Notes: generated by a model not told the origin, from the sequence alone. Positions 1 to 8,852 are shown, numbered from the stretch's first letter. The stretch: DNA of 47,145 nt from an uncultured Lachnospiraceae bacterium (GCA_947039785.1 CAMQZX010000002.1:1-47145); one strand, 5' to 3'. Numbers and translations: made by a program.

Positions 1-160
1 TAAGGTTTTTATAAGATTTTGTAACAAAAAAAACAGGTAGTTTTTGACACTACCAAGTGCTTTAAGGGGGCTAACTTTATGGAAAGCTTTAAGTACAATT
101 CTATACAATCAAATACAATTTAATAAATCTTTACAAAAATCGAATGCAATACAGCTTTAA

Positions 161-198
161 AGGCTCGTACAAATCATATGTTTTGTGTGGGCTTTTTT
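161..198 (+). terminator. Rho-independent terminator of an upstream gene
   Basis: GGCTCGTACAAA (162-173) can pair with TTTGTGTGGGCT (182-193) through Watson-Crick and three G-U pairs, and a run of T follows. It would end a transcript entering from left of the window. The AT-rich stretch 1-160 holds no convincing gene. Confidence 0.6.
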
Positions 199-260
199 AA
201 TTTAAGAGGTTGTAGATTGTCCTGCCGAATCGTGTAATGAAAATAAGGAGGCGAATGGAC

Positions 261-1037
261 ATGAAGAAAAAAAAGATTATTTGCATCATGCTGATTTTAA
301 TATTTACTAGCGGCATTGTGATAGGCGCCATTCAGTTATATAAGCAGTACCATGAGTATTCTGAAGGCGAGGACTCCTATACTGATTTGGAGGACTATGT
401 GAAGCTGCCGGAGGAACCGGAGGCGCCTTCGGCATCCTCAGTGGATGATGAAACTGAGTCTGGGGGACGGGAGTGGCCGGCTGTAGATTTTGCTTCCCTG
501 CAGGAAATCAATCCGGATATTGTAGGATGGATTTATATTGAAAGGACAGAAATCAATTATCCGGTTGTGCAGGGTAACGATAACCAGTATTACTTGAAGC
601 ATTTGTTCAGCGGTGAGTGGAACGGATCCGGCTGCATCTTTCTGGACAGCAGAAACAGAGCGGATTTCTCGGACCGGCACAGCATCATTTATGGACATCA
701 TATGAAAAATGGCAGCATGTTTTCCGGGCTTACGGAATATAAGAAGCAGGAGTTTTATGATTCACATTCTGTGGCTTTGCTGCTGACACCGGATAAAAAT
801 TATGAGATAGAATTTTTCGCCGGATATGTGGCCAGTGTCCAGGATAAAGCTTGGGAATTGGATTTCCCCTCAGACCCGGATTTTACAGAGTGGCTGGATA
901 AGACAAAAGAACGCTCGTGCTTTACCAGCGGAATTACTCCGGCAGTCACAGACCGGATCCTGACGCTCTCCACCTGCAGCTACGAGTTTAACAATGCCAG
1001 GTTTGTATTGCTGGGCGTATTAAAGCCGGAAGAGTAA
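261..1037 (+). CDS. srtB: Class B sortase
   Basis: Membrane-anchored cysteine transpeptidase that would attach a surface protein to peptidoglycan. An N-terminal signal-anchor helix follows a run of lysines. An acidic, proline-containing linker leads to the catalytic domain, with the histidine in YGHHMKNGSMF, the cysteine in TLSTC and the arginine in NARFVLLG, all standard for class B. About 258 residues is normal length. The ATG at 261 is chosen because AAGGAGG (245-251) lies 9 bases upstream; ATGs at 255 and 237 are in frame but badly spaced. Class B sortases commonly sit in conjugation modules of clostridial integrative elements, so this is probably the last gene of such a module (inference). 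No substrate with a sorting signal is visible in the window. Confidence 0.9.
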   Translation: MKKKKIICIMLILIFTSGIVIGAIQLYKQYHEYSEGEDSYTDLEDYVKLPEEPEAPSASSVDDETESGGREWPAVDFASLQEINPDIVGWIYIERTEINYPVVQGNDNQYYLKHLFSGEWNGSGCIFLDSRNRADFSDRHSIIYGHHMKNGSMFSGLTEYKKQEFYDSHSVALLLTPDKNYEIEFFAGYVASVQDKAWELDFPSDPDFTEWLDKTKERSCFTSGITPAVTDRILTLSTCSYEFNNARFVLLGVLKPEE

Positions 1038-1072
1038 CGGATTCAGAAGAAAACAGAATAATTGATCGAATC

Positions 1073-1106
1073 GGGGGAATGCTATTATGAAAAAATGCGT
1101 TCCCCC
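1073..1106 (+). terminator. Hairpin after the sortase gene
   Basis: GGGGGAATGC (1073-1082) pairs with GCGTTCCCCC (1097-1106) with one G-U pair. The T tail is poor (AATTATTCTC), so it may be a weak terminator or a stabilising 3' hairpin. The rest of 1107-1278 holds no gene that I can support. Confidence 0.5.
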
Positions 1107-1278
1107 AATTATTCTCATCATATTATCCAGTGCATATCAAGAACGCAGACATTTATGTTACCGGCAGTAATTCCAAATGCCTTCTCCGACTTAATCACGA
1201 AATTCAGGAGGAGAGATAATGTAATTCGGATCAATGCTTAAATTTTGGTCGGGTTATGATAAATAAAGAGAGGAAACT

Positions 1279-2301
1279 ATGTGGCAATTAACTTTTTTTG
1301 CGTTTTTAATATCTTTTTGTATATTTGCAGGAGTCATGGTGCGTGAGCCCAGATCATTATGGAGTGGACTGACATTCTTTTTCATGTTGATATGTCTCTC
1401 AATTGCCCTGTTTTTTATTCTATATAGATATTCGGCGTGGCTGGCTTCACATGATGTGGTAATCGGGATCCTGATTTTCCTATTTGCTTTGGCCGTAGGC
1501 TGCATACTTGTGTTCCCGATCACTTTGACTGCGGTGTTTTTCATAGAAGGTATAAAGGTCGCCAGGCATGAAGGAATGAAGCCATCTAACTTATTGTCGT
1601 TGCTGTTCTCTGTCTTGCTATTTGTGTATTTGACCGTCTGGCCAATGATTGGAAACCTAAACAAGAATACATTAGGAACGATTATTTATATAATTATTGG
1701 TTTCTCAGCAGTGTATTTATTATCCTTAATGGCCATGTATTCACTCTCTGCTGTCCTAAATCTTATTCACTTCAAAAAGAAAAGGAATGCAGATTATATT
1801 GTTGTTCTGGGATGTGGAGTGATTGGAAAGCGGGTCACACCGCTGCTTGCAGCCCGAATTGAAAGAGGAATGGAGTTGCTGAAGTGGAATCCAAACGCGG
1901 TACTAATTATGTCCGGTGGACAAGGCCCTGGCGAAGCCGTTCCAGAAAGCGAGGCTATGGCTGCGTATGCGGTAGAGAAAGGCGTGAATCCAGAAAGGAT
2001 TATAAAGGAAGAAGAATCAGTATCAACGAAAGAAAACCTGTTGTTTTCAAGGAAGCTGATGGAGAAAAAAAGCCCTAAAATTATCATCGTTACAACGGCG
2101 TATCATGTGTTCAGAGCATTGATTCTGGCAAAGCAGCAGAGAATAAAATGTGTGGGTTTTGGGGCAAAGACAAAATGGTATTTTACGTTGAATGCGTTAA
2201 TCCGTGAATTTATTGGGTATTTGAGTTTAACACGGAAGCGACACGCTCTTGTGATTGGTATAGTGGCAGTGCTCGTTGTATTGGTCAAAGGTATTGGATG
2301 A
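1279..2301 (+). CDS. YdcF/ElyC-family (DUF218) membrane protein
   Basis: A 340-residue protein. The N-terminal half has about five hydrophobic membrane segments. The C-terminal half is a DUF218 domain starting at about residue 170 with DYIVVLGCGV, then MSGGQGPGE, ESVSTKENL and VTTAYHVFRA, the usual conserved blocks. The family includes E. coli ElyC and SanA, linked to envelope integrity and undecaprenyl-phosphate metabolism, with no firmly known reaction. The start follows GAGAGGAAACT. The gene precedes a polyprenyl synthetase and a Bce-like antibiotic-response module, which fits a lipid-carrier role (inference). It lacks its own copy of the regulator array found at 2360 and 6072. No residue looks lost. 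Confidence 0.82.
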   Translation: MWQLTFFAFLISFCIFAGVMVREPRSLWSGLTFFFMLICLSIALFFILYRYSAWLASHDVVIGILIFLFALAVGCILVFPITLTAVFFIEGIKVARHEGMKPSNLLSLLFSVLLFVYLTVWPMIGNLNKNTLGTIIYIIIGFSAVYLLSLMAMYSLSAVLNLIHFKKKRNADYIVVLGCGVIGKRVTPLLAARIERGMELLKWNPNAVLIMSGGQGPGEAVPESEAMAAYAVEKGVNPERIIKEEESVSTKENLLFSRKLMEKKSPKIIIVTTAYHVFRALILAKQQRIKCVGFGAKTKWYFTLNALIREFIGYLSLTRKRHALVIGIVAVLVVLVKGIG

Positions 2302-2348
2302 TTAAGAGCGGGGATAAGGCTGCGGTTACATGTATCCCGGATATTCTA

Positions 2349-2400
2349 TTCCTACAAAATTGTAGACTTTCAGTAATATTGCAGTAAGGTAACTATGGCA
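2349..2400 (+). promoter_or_regulatory. Predicted response-regulator site and promoter, copy A
   Basis: Three direct half-sites start exactly 11 bases apart: TTGTAG (2360-2365), CAGTAA (2371-2376) and CAGTAA (2382-2387). The first is also the right arm of a dyad, CTACAA-AA-TTGTAG (2352-2365). A -10-like ATACTT follows with no good -35, as at activator-dependent promoters. The block aligns without gaps to 6061-6117 before the ABC transporter. OmpR-family regulators typically bind direct repeats with about 11-base periodicity; the regulator encoded at 4345 is the obvious candidate. Confidence 0.65.
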
Positions 2401-2486
2401 TACTTTCTGTATGAAAATATGGGAAAGAGGCGCTTATGAACTGCAAACACAGAAAAAATTGATATTGCTGGATGAGGAGGAACTTT

Positions 2487-3482
2487 ATGATAGAGATGCC
2501 GGAAATGAATACAGAGCTGCAAATGGTAAATGCACATATAGATCGTTTATGCCAGTCAAACAGTGAGTCCATGCAGAAATTACTGGATTGGGTATTGAGT
2601 GCAAGAGGCAAGCAGATCCGTCCGCTTTTGACACTTATATGTGCAAGGTTGAATGGGAAATCTGTTGACGTGACAGAGATAGCGGCAATCATTGAAATGT
2701 GCCATACTGCGTCCCTGATCCACGATGATATAATTGACGAAGCGGATACCCGCAGGGGACAGCTTTCTGTTCAAAAGAAATTTGGCAGGGAAATGGCGGT
2801 ATATGCTGGGGATTTTATGATTTTCGCCGCAATCAGCCGAACCGGAATAAGGAAGAAGCACTATTACAGTTCGATATTTGAGCAATTGGAAAGAATGTGT
2901 GATGGAGAGGTCAGCCAATTTGAGCATCGTTTTGATATAGAAATCTCAGAGGAAAAGTATATTGAAAACATTATAGGAAAGACTTCGGCAATGTTTTGTA
3001 TAGCCTGTGAAGCCGGTGCATATGAAGGAAAATGTAGTGATAATGAGATATCAGCAATCAAACGATATGCTGAAAACTTTGGCCTGATTTTTCAATTGAG
3101 AGACGACTTGATGGATTTTCTGCCTACAGGAGATTTGCCAGGGAAGATCGTACATAATGATTTTTGGAACGGATATTATACGCTTCCGGCTATCCATACA
3201 TTTTCTGATTGCAGGTATGGAGCCGAATTAAGAAAAATTGCAATGGATATCAAAAATGGTCTGTATAGTGAGTTGGCAGACAATCGTATAGCAGAACTCA
3301 TCAGTGCTTCAGATGGCTTCCAGTATACTTTGAGAATAATGGATGAATACGCGAAAGAAGCCAAGCAGGGACTGGATGTGTTTAAAGATTCTACTGCCAG
3401 GCAAAAACTATTGGAACTGGTTGAAACGGTTCGACTAAATGCCCATAAAATCGTATCGGATTATTTATCTGATTTTCCTTAA
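2487..3482 (+). CDS. Polyprenyl (isoprenoid diphosphate) synthetase
   Basis: Trans-prenyltransferase of about 331 residues that would condense isopentenyl diphosphate onto an allylic diphosphate. Both aspartate-rich magnesium sites are present: DDIID at residues 80-84 with the usual downstream TRRG, and DDLMD near residue 206. GKQIRP near residue 41 is the usual substrate-binding block, so the enzyme looks active. The ATG at 2487 lies 6 bases after GAGGAGG; the ATG at 2472 overlaps that site. Product length cannot be read from the sequence. It forms a probable operon with the following lipoprotein. Its upstream region carries the same regulator array as the ABC transporter at 6189, suggesting that prenyl-diphosphate supply responds to the same antibiotic signal (inference). 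Confidence 0.87.
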   Translation: MIEMPEMNTELQMVNAHIDRLCQSNSESMQKLLDWVLSARGKQIRPLLTLICARLNGKSVDVTEIAAIIEMCHTASLIHDDIIDEADTRRGQLSVQKKFGREMAVYAGDFMIFAAISRTGIRKKHYYSSIFEQLERMCDGEVSQFEHRFDIEISEEKYIENIIGKTSAMFCIACEAGAYEGKCSDNEISAIKRYAENFGLIFQLRDDLMDFLPTGDLPGKIVHNDFWNGYYTLPAIHTFSDCRYGAELRKIAMDIKNGLYSELADNRIAELISASDGFQYTLRIMDEYAKEAKQGLDVFKDSTARQKLLELVETVRLNAHKIVSDYLSDFP

Positions 3483-3550
3483 AACATTATAGGAATAATA
3501 GGACAGCGAAAAAGCTTCGTAGCGAATTAGCAAATCAAGGAGGACCCGTT

Positions 3551-4114
3551 ATGTTGCGCAAATTAATTTCTGCATTACTACTTCTGGTGATAGTGATGAC
3601 ATGCCTTACGGGATGCGGTACGGATTTAATCCGTGGAATCATTAAGGAGTATGAAGATAATAAAGATGGTATTATAAGTGAGTTTCGTGAACTGAAGGAT
3701 GGTATGCTCAATGAATTCAATGACTGGATAGATTCGATAACTCAATACACACTTACCGAGGATAAAAAATTAAAAGGTGAGCGGGAACCCGGTATGGATG
3801 ATTATGTTGGAAGTTATGAAGCTGAGTACATCCGGTTTAACGGAGAAGAATATATTTTCGGTGGCACTTTGCCAGACCGTAAGAACGGCAGCGCACTGAA
3901 GGTGACTTATTCACTAAATATTGAATCCGGTAAGGCTGCTCTTTATTGGCTCGAAAGTGCAGATGGGCACATTCTTATAGGAGATAAAGAGCAGCATATG
4001 ATTGCGGAAGTAACTGCTGAGGATGTTTATAAATTTACTTTTGATGCCGGATATAACTTTATTGTTCTCAAAGGCCATGATTTCACTGGAAGTTTGTCAC
4101 TTGTAGTTGAATGA
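3551..4114 (+). CDS. Predicted lipoprotein of unknown function
   Basis: A 187-residue protein with a clear lipoprotein signal: basic MLRK start, hydrophobic core and lipobox LTGC with the acceptor cysteine at residue 24. The mature part begins with a charged, probably helical stretch. It continues as a soluble domain rich in beta-forming residues with blocks DYVGSYEAEY and FGGTLPDRKNG. I do not recognise the domain. Start follows AAGGAGGACCCGTT. It lies 68 bases after the polyprenyl synthetase with no terminator between them and one (4153) after it, so the two are probably cotranscribed. A role as an extracellular sensor or decoy for an envelope-active peptide is a guess from context only. 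Confidence 0.72.
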   Translation: MLRKLISALLLLVIVMTCLTGCGTDLIRGIIKEYEDNKDGIISEFRELKDGMLNEFNDWIDSITQYTLTEDKKLKGEREPGMDDYVGSYEAEYIRFNGEEYIFGGTLPDRKNGSALKVTYSLNIESGKAALYWLESADGHILIGDKEQHMIAEVTAEDVYKFTFDAGYNFIVLKGHDFTGSLSLVVE

Positions 4115-4152
4115 TAAGTCACGGATCTCGTTATATACATAAGGAACGAATA

Positions 4153-4199
4153 GAGTTGGTAGCAGGCATCTGGTAACAGGTGAGTCTATCAACTCTTTT
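4153..4199 (+). terminator. Rho-independent terminator
   Basis: GAGTTGGTAG (4153-4162) pairs with CTATCAACTC (4186-4195) with one G-U pair, followed by TTTT. It separates the synthetase/lipoprotein unit from the two-component system. Confidence 0.65.
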
Positions 4200-4344
4200 G
4201 TGCTGTTGAGGATAAAGTTGTGGTAATATGCCATTATGGGTAAAATAAGCTGTGGCATACTGTTGCCCGATAAGTGCATTGGTAATAGGACATAGAGCTG
4301 GTTTTATTGAAATTTAGAGTCTATAAGAAGGATGGTAAAAATGA

Positions 4345-5031
4345 ATGAAACGAATATTTTTAGTTGAGGATGACCTGAGTTTAATCAATGGATTGTCCTT
4401 TGCCATAAAAAAGCAGGGGTATATGCTGGATGTTGCCCGAACTTTCCGTGAGGCAGATCAGATATGGGCAGAAGGGAAATATGATCTGGTGGTTTTGGAT
4501 GTGTCATTGCCGGATGGCTCCGGATTTGATCTATGCAGAAGAATACGCCAGACATCAAAAGTACCGATTATGTTCCTGACTGCGGCGGATGAGGAAACGG
4601 ATGTAATCATGGGGCTCGATATGGGCGGCGATGACTATATCACGAAGCCATTCAAACTGGCAATTTTTATGTCGCGGGCCAATGCCCTGCTTCGGAGGAG
4701 TGATAATTTCAGTGAGGCAGATGCCGAATTAAATTCCAATGGAATTTCGGTTCATCTCCTGAAGAGCGAGGTCTATAAGAACAACCAGCAGATTGAATTG
4801 ACAGCCAGTGAATATAAGTTGCTGTGCTTGTTTATGGAAAATCCAGACAGGGTACTTTCGCAGGAGCAGATTTTAAGCAGGCTGTGGGATTGTGATGAAA
4901 ACTATATTGATAACAATTCTCTTTCCGTATATATACGCAGACTGCGGAAAAAGATTGAAGACGATCCTGGGAACCCAACCCGTATTATAACGGTCCGGCG
5001 TTTGGGCTATAAATGGAACACGAATTGTTGA
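4345..5031 (+). CDS. OmpR/PhoB-family response regulator
   Basis: A 228-residue regulator. The receiver domain has acidic residues in VEDD, the phosphorylation site D52 in VVLDVSLPDGSG, the switch threonine in FLTAAD and K101 in DDYITKPF. The C-terminal winged helix runs from about residue 130 and ends with RRLRKKIEDDP and VRRLGYKW. The start codon is the ATG at 4345; an overlapping ATG at 4341 runs into a stop after eight codons. The partner kinase follows directly. The array at 6072 overlaps the end of the kinase gene and a second copy lies at 2360; both are likely targets. It resembles Bce-type systems that answer to peptide antibiotics such as bacitracin, but the inducer cannot be told from sequence. 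Confidence 0.9.
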   Translation: MKRIFLVEDDLSLINGLSFAIKKQGYMLDVARTFREADQIWAEGKYDLVVLDVSLPDGSGFDLCRRIRQTSKVPIMFLTAADEETDVIMGLDMGGDDYITKPFKLAIFMSRANALLRRSDNFSEADAELNSNGISVHLLKSEVYKNNQQIELTASEYKLLCLFMENPDRVLSQEQILSRLWDCDENYIDNNSLSVYIRRLRKKIEDDPGNPTRIITVRRLGYKWNTNC

Positions 5032-5039
5032 GGTGTCAA

Positions 5040-6077
5040 ATGAGGATATTTGCAAATCAAAAAATCAAAGCCTTATTTTATAAAATTTTGATATGTATGC
5101 TGGCTCTTACCTTATTATCTGTGGCCTTCCTGGTTCTGAAACCAGAAAATGCAGCGCTTTATATATTGTTATCTTCTCTGGGCATGGGAATTATTATATT
5201 GGCTGTCTGCTATGGATATTTTAAAAAGCAGAACGAAATCATGGAAAATGCCGTGGAGCAAATTACGGACTATATCACTGGCAGCCGTGAGATTCGGATT
5301 GCATGTGATGAAGAAGGAGAATTGTACAGACTGTTCCATGAGGTGAATTCTCTGGCGGCCATCTTGAATGCGAGTGCAGAAAACGAGAGAAAATCAAAGC
5401 TTTTTTTGAAAAATACCATATCGGATATCTCTCATCAATTGAAAACGCCCCTTGCGGCGTTAAATATTTATAATGGGCTCCTAAAGGAAGAGGTGGCGGA
5501 GCTGCCAGAGCTTCGAGAACTCATACTGCTGTCGGAGAAGGAACTTGACCGGATTGAAATGCTGGTGCAGAATTTACTAAAGATTACGAAGCTGGACGCT
5601 GGCTCCATTGTGTTTGAGAAGGCTTTTGAAAATGTGGCGGATATGATGGGAGAGGTGGAGCTGCATTTTGCATACCGTGCGAAGCAGGAAGAAAAGGAAC
5701 TGGTTTTGTCAGGGGAAGAACAAATCTTATTGCTTTGTGACCACGATTGGATGATAGAGGCGGTAGAAAACATTGTAAAGAACGCCTTTGACCATACAGG
5801 CAGCGGGGATTTCATCCGAATCGAGTGGAAGCAGTCTGTACCCATGATTCAGATTGTTATAAAAGACAACGGAAGCGGAATCCACCAGAAGGATCTGCAT
5901 CATATCTTTAAGCGGTTTTACCGGAGCCGGTTTTCCAAAGACAAGCAGGGAGTAGGCCTTGGGCTTCCGCTTACAAAAATGATCGTTGAGGCACATAAAG
6001 GAACCATAGAAGTACACAGCGAATTGGGAATGGGCACTACATTTGTCCTGAACTTCTTAATTCCTACAAAATTGTAG
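5040..6077 (+). CDS. Sensor histidine kinase with very short extracellular loop
   Basis: A 345-residue membrane kinase. Two membrane helices at about residues 13-33 and 39-59 are separated by only a few residues, the layout of intramembrane-sensing (BceS-like) kinases, which sense through a partner ABC transporter. H132 lies in SDISHQLKTPLAAL. The ATPase domain has the N box ENIVKNAFDHT and G boxes DNGSGI and GVGLGLPL, so all catalytic parts are present. The ATG at 5040 is preferred (GAGGTG just upstream); one at 5013 overlaps the regulator gene. Its last codons and stop lie inside the predicted regulator array controlling the transporter. Confidence 0.9.
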   Translation: MRIFANQKIKALFYKILICMLALTLLSVAFLVLKPENAALYILLSSLGMGIIILAVCYGYFKKQNEIMENAVEQITDYITGSREIRIACDEEGELYRLFHEVNSLAAILNASAENERKSKLFLKNTISDISHQLKTPLAALNIYNGLLKEEVAELPELRELILLSEKELDRIEMLVQNLLKITKLDAGSIVFEKAFENVADMMGEVELHFAYRAKQEEKELVLSGEEQILLLCDHDWMIEAVENIVKNAFDHTGSGDFIRIEWKQSVPMIQIVIKDNGSGIHQKDLHHIFKRFYRSRFSKDKQGVGLGLPLTKMIVEAHKGTIEVHSELGMGTTFVLNFLIPTKL

Positions 6078-6117
6078 GCTTACTGTAAGAGGGCTGTAGG
6101 GTTTTGATGCTATCCTT
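6061..6117 (+). promoter_or_regulatory. Predicted response-regulator site and promoter, copy B
   Basis: TTGTAG (6072-6077), CTGTAA (6083-6088) and CTGTAG (6094-6099) start 11 bases apart, preceded by CTACAA (6064-6069) as a dyad arm. TATCCT lies downstream as a possible -10. The same layout and much of the same sequence occur at 2349-2400. The array starts inside the kinase gene, whose TAG stop is 6075-6077. Confidence 0.65.
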
Positions 6118-6188
6118 TTACTACGGTGAGGCATACGAAAGACAAAACAGTGTGCTGATCCGAAATATTTTGAAAGGGGTTCTTACCT

Positions 6189-6872
6189 ATGAATTTATTA
6201 GAAGTCAATCATATATGTAAGACTTATGGCAGCGGTGAAACCGCTGTAAATGCACTGAAAGATGTCAGCTTTTCTGTTCCGAAAGGAGAATATGTAGCGA
6301 TTGTCGGCGAATCCGGCTCCGGTAAAAGTACCCTTTTAAATATGCTGGGGGCACTTGACACGCCTACATCCGGCAAGGTGCGGATTGATGGCAAGGATAT
6401 TTTTACGATGAAAGAAAAGGAGCTGACAGTCTTCCGCCGCCGGAATATCGGTTTTATTTTTCAGGGATTCAATTTGATTCCGGAGCTGACGGTTGAGCAG
6501 AATATGATTTTCCCGGTGCTGCTGGACTATCAGAAACCAAATAAAAAATATTTGGAGGAACTGCTTGAGGTGCTGAATCTGAAAGGACGCAGAAACCATC
6601 TGCCAAACCAGTTATCTGGCGGCCAGCAGCAGAGAGTGGCCATCGGCCGTGCGCTTATCACACGTCCGTCCTTGATCCTTGCAGACGAACCGACCGGAAA
6701 TTTGGATTCTCAAAACAGCAGTGAGGTCATTGCGCTTCTGAAAGAAGCTTCCAAGATGTATGAGCAGACCATTATCATGATCACACATAATAACAGTATT
6801 GCACAGACCGCAGACCGGGTATTGCAGGTAATGGATGGTGTGCTAACGGATCTGGGGAGGTGTCGTGAATGA
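6189..6872 (+). CDS. ABC transporter ATPase, MacB/BceA type
   Basis: A 227-residue ATPase with Walker [10 protein letters not shown] near residue 41, Q-loop in [13 protein letters not shown], signature [14 protein letters not shown], Walker [13 protein letters not shown] and the switch histidine in MITHNN. Length and motifs fit the MacB/LolD/BceA subfamily, which pairs with FtsX-type permeases. Its stop overlaps the start of the permease gene by four bases, so the two are translationally coupled. The promoter region holds the array at 6072. The pair would remove peptide antibiotics or shield their lipid target, and probably also signals to the kinase at 5040, as in Bce systems. Confidence 0.9.
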   Translation: MNLLEVNHICKTYGSGETAVNALKDVSFSVPKGEYVAIVGESGSGKSTLLNMLGALDTPTSGKVRIDGKDIFTMKEKELTVFRRRNIGFIFQGFNLIPELTVEQNMIFPVLLDYQKPNKKYLEELLEVLNLKGRRNHLPNQLSGGQQQRVAIGRALITRPSLILADEPTGNLDSQNSSEVIALLKEASKMYEQTIIMITHNNSIAQTADRVLQVMDGVLTDLGRCRE

Positions 6873-8680
6873 GAAGTTATCTTAGCCTTATTCCAATCTC
6901 CGCAAAGGTCCGCAGACGGCAGAACCGTATGACGCTTCTATGTATTATCTTTTCTGTGTTCATGGTTACGGCAGTATTTAGTATGGCGGAGATGGGCGCC
7001 AGAATGGAACAGGCAAGGCTATTGGAGAAACATGGCAGCCTGTCCTTTCAGGGGTTGTTCAGCAGTGAGATGGGGCAATCACTGATCCTGATAGCGGGAG
7101 TGTTATTCTTTCTGATTTTGATTGCAGGCGTATTGATGATTTCGAGCAGCATGAACAGCATTGTGGCTCAGAGAACAAAGTTCTTTGGAATGATGCGCTG
7201 TATCGGAATGAGCAGAGAACAAATTATTCGCTTTGTGAGACTGGAAGCTTTGAATTGGTGTAAAACAGCGGTTCCCATTGGTTTAGGACTTGGAATTGTC
7301 ACTACCTGGGGACTGTGCGCAGCTTTGCGGTTTCTTGTTGGCGAAGAATTTTCCGAGATTCCTCTTTTCAGTGTCAGCATCATTGGGATTGTCAGCGGCA
7401 TTATCGTTGGTGTGGTGACAGTATTATTTGCGGCGAGCTCCCCATCTAAACGGGCGGCAAAGGTGTCTCCTATTACAGCAGTTTCAGGTAATTCTGAAAA
7501 TGGCAAAAAGGTACGTCGTTCCGTAAACACCCGGATTTCAAAAATTGAGACTGCGCTGGGGATTCACCATGCGGCTTCCGTGAAAAAAAACCTGATCCTG
7601 ATGACGGGATCCTTTGCCCTCAGCATTATCCTGTTTTTAAGCTTTTCCGTTCTGATTGATTTTGTCAATCATTTGATGCCCCAATCCGCCGCAGCTGCTG
7701 ATATAAGTATTTCAAGCAGTGATGGCGTTAATTCCATCAACAACAGTTTGGCGGACACGATCAGCAGCATGGAAGGCGTAAAACAAGTCTATGGCCGCAG
7801 GAGTGCCTTTGATATCCTCGCAGGATTAAATGGTGACACGACGCTTTCCGGCACAATTGACATGATTTCTTTCGATGATTTCGATCTGGAGTGTCTGGAA
7901 AAAGACGGTATGCTGCAGCGGGGCAGCAATTTGTCAGATGTTTATGGGAACAGCCATTATGCCCTTGCAACATGGGATCGAAGCTGTTCCTGGGAAATTG
8001 GAGATAAAATTCTGGTCGGGGATGAAGAACTTGAAATTGCCGGATTGCTAAAACATGATTTATTTAGCAGTGATGGTCTTACAGGTGGAAAGATGACCCT
8101 CATAATCTCCGGTGAAACCTTTGCTCGTTTGACGGGTGAAACCGACTATTCCCTTCTCATGGTACAGATGGAGCGTGATGCAACGGATACAAATGTTCAG
8201 GCGATTTCTGACACAGTAGGAAATGATTATCGTTTTAGCGATAAGCGCGATGAGCAGACAGGCGGAACATATCTGGCATTTGTTGCCTGTGTCTACGGCT
8301 TTCTGGCAATTATTACATTAGTTACGGTGCTGAACATTGTCAACAGTATTTCCATGAGCGTATCGGCAAGGATGAAGCAATATGGGGCAATGCGTGCGGT
8401 GGGAATGGATGATCGCCAGATTTCAAAGATGATTACTGCAGAAGCATTTACCTATGCTTTTTGGGGATGTGTAGTCGGGTGCGGGATTGGATTGCCTTTT
8501 AGCAAACTGCTGTACGATTTTCTCATTACGGAGCATTTCAGTTATGCAGTGTGGAGTTTCCCGGTATCTCTGGTGGCAATCATCATTTTGTTTGTTGTGC
8601 TTGCGACAGTTTTGGCAGTGCATGCTCCAACCAAAAGGATACGTAATATGAAAATCACAGAAACGATAAACGACTTGTAA
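6869..8680 (+). CDS. FtsX-family ABC transporter permease
   Basis: A 603-residue permease with about eight membrane helices. Five lie in the first 265 residues and three in the last 150. Between them is an extracellular region of roughly 190 residues. Two FtsX-like blocks, FGMMRCIGMSREQI and YGAMRAVGMDDRQI, flank the loop. BceB proteins also have a large loop before the last helices, where the peptide or lipid-linked target is recognised; helix number by eye is lower than the usual ten. The gene overlaps the ATPase stop by ATGA and ends 78 bases before the minus-strand scar region. No break is seen. Confidence 0.87.
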   Translation: MRSYLSLIPISAKVRRRQNRMTLLCIIFSVFMVTAVFSMAEMGARMEQARLLEKHGSLSFQGLFSSEMGQSLILIAGVLFFLILIAGVLMISSSMNSIVAQRTKFFGMMRCIGMSREQIIRFVRLEALNWCKTAVPIGLGLGIVTTWGLCAALRFLVGEEFSEIPLFSVSIIGIVSGIIVGVVTVLFAASSPSKRAAKVSPITAVSGNSENGKKVRRSVNTRISKIETALGIHHAASVKKNLILMTGSFALSIILFLSFSVLIDFVNHLMPQSAAAADISISSSDGVNSINNSLADTISSMEGVKQVYGRRSAFDILAGLNGDTTLSGTIDMISFDDFDLECLEKDGMLQRGSNLSDVYGNSHYALATWDRSCSWEIGDKILVGDEELEIAGLLKHDLFSSDGLTGGKMTLIISGETFARLTGETDYSLLMVQMERDATDTNVQAISDTVGNDYRFSDKRDEQTGGTYLAFVACVYGFLAIITLVTVLNIVNSISMSVSARMKQYGAMRAVGMDDRQISKMITAEAFTYAFWGCVVGCGIGLPFSKLLYDFLITEHFSYAVWSFPVSLVAIIILFVVLATVLAVHAPTKRIRNMKITETINDL

Positions 8681-8757
8681 AGGAGCGATGGTAAAACTAT
8701 TTCCAAAGCCTTTCTGTTGACCTAAAATGCGTAAATACGCAAAAACATCCAGTAGCA

Positions 8758-8832
8758 TCAAATTGTCACCACCACAAACATGTCCGTTTTTACAAGGGGA
8801 TAGTAGTAGCGTTTCAAATTGATTACTGTCAT
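8758..8832 (-). pseudogene. Remnant of the N-terminus of a sigma-like regulator gene
   Basis: A 24-codon frame with a proper site (AGGAGG, complement of 8840-8845, 7 bases before ATG) begins MTVINLKRYYY and stops after VVVTI. Its start resembles small sigma-70-like regulators of clostridial integrative elements, whose N-termini have a tyrosine-rich segment (from memory). The rest of the gene is missing; the permease gene of the Bce-like module begins 78 bases further on, read in the opposite direction. I read it as the broken edge of the older element. Confidence 0.5.
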
Positions 8833-8852
8833 GGGCTGACCTCCTAAAATGG

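Noticed and set aside
1..160. Possible transfer origin in the AT-rich left end
   Set aside because: No relaxase gene, nick-like motif or strong inverted repeat is visible; the window edge prevents a judgement.
8423..8761. A 112-codon minus-strand frame at the end of the permease gene
   Set aside because: It overlaps conserved permease coding sequence and has no ribosome site.
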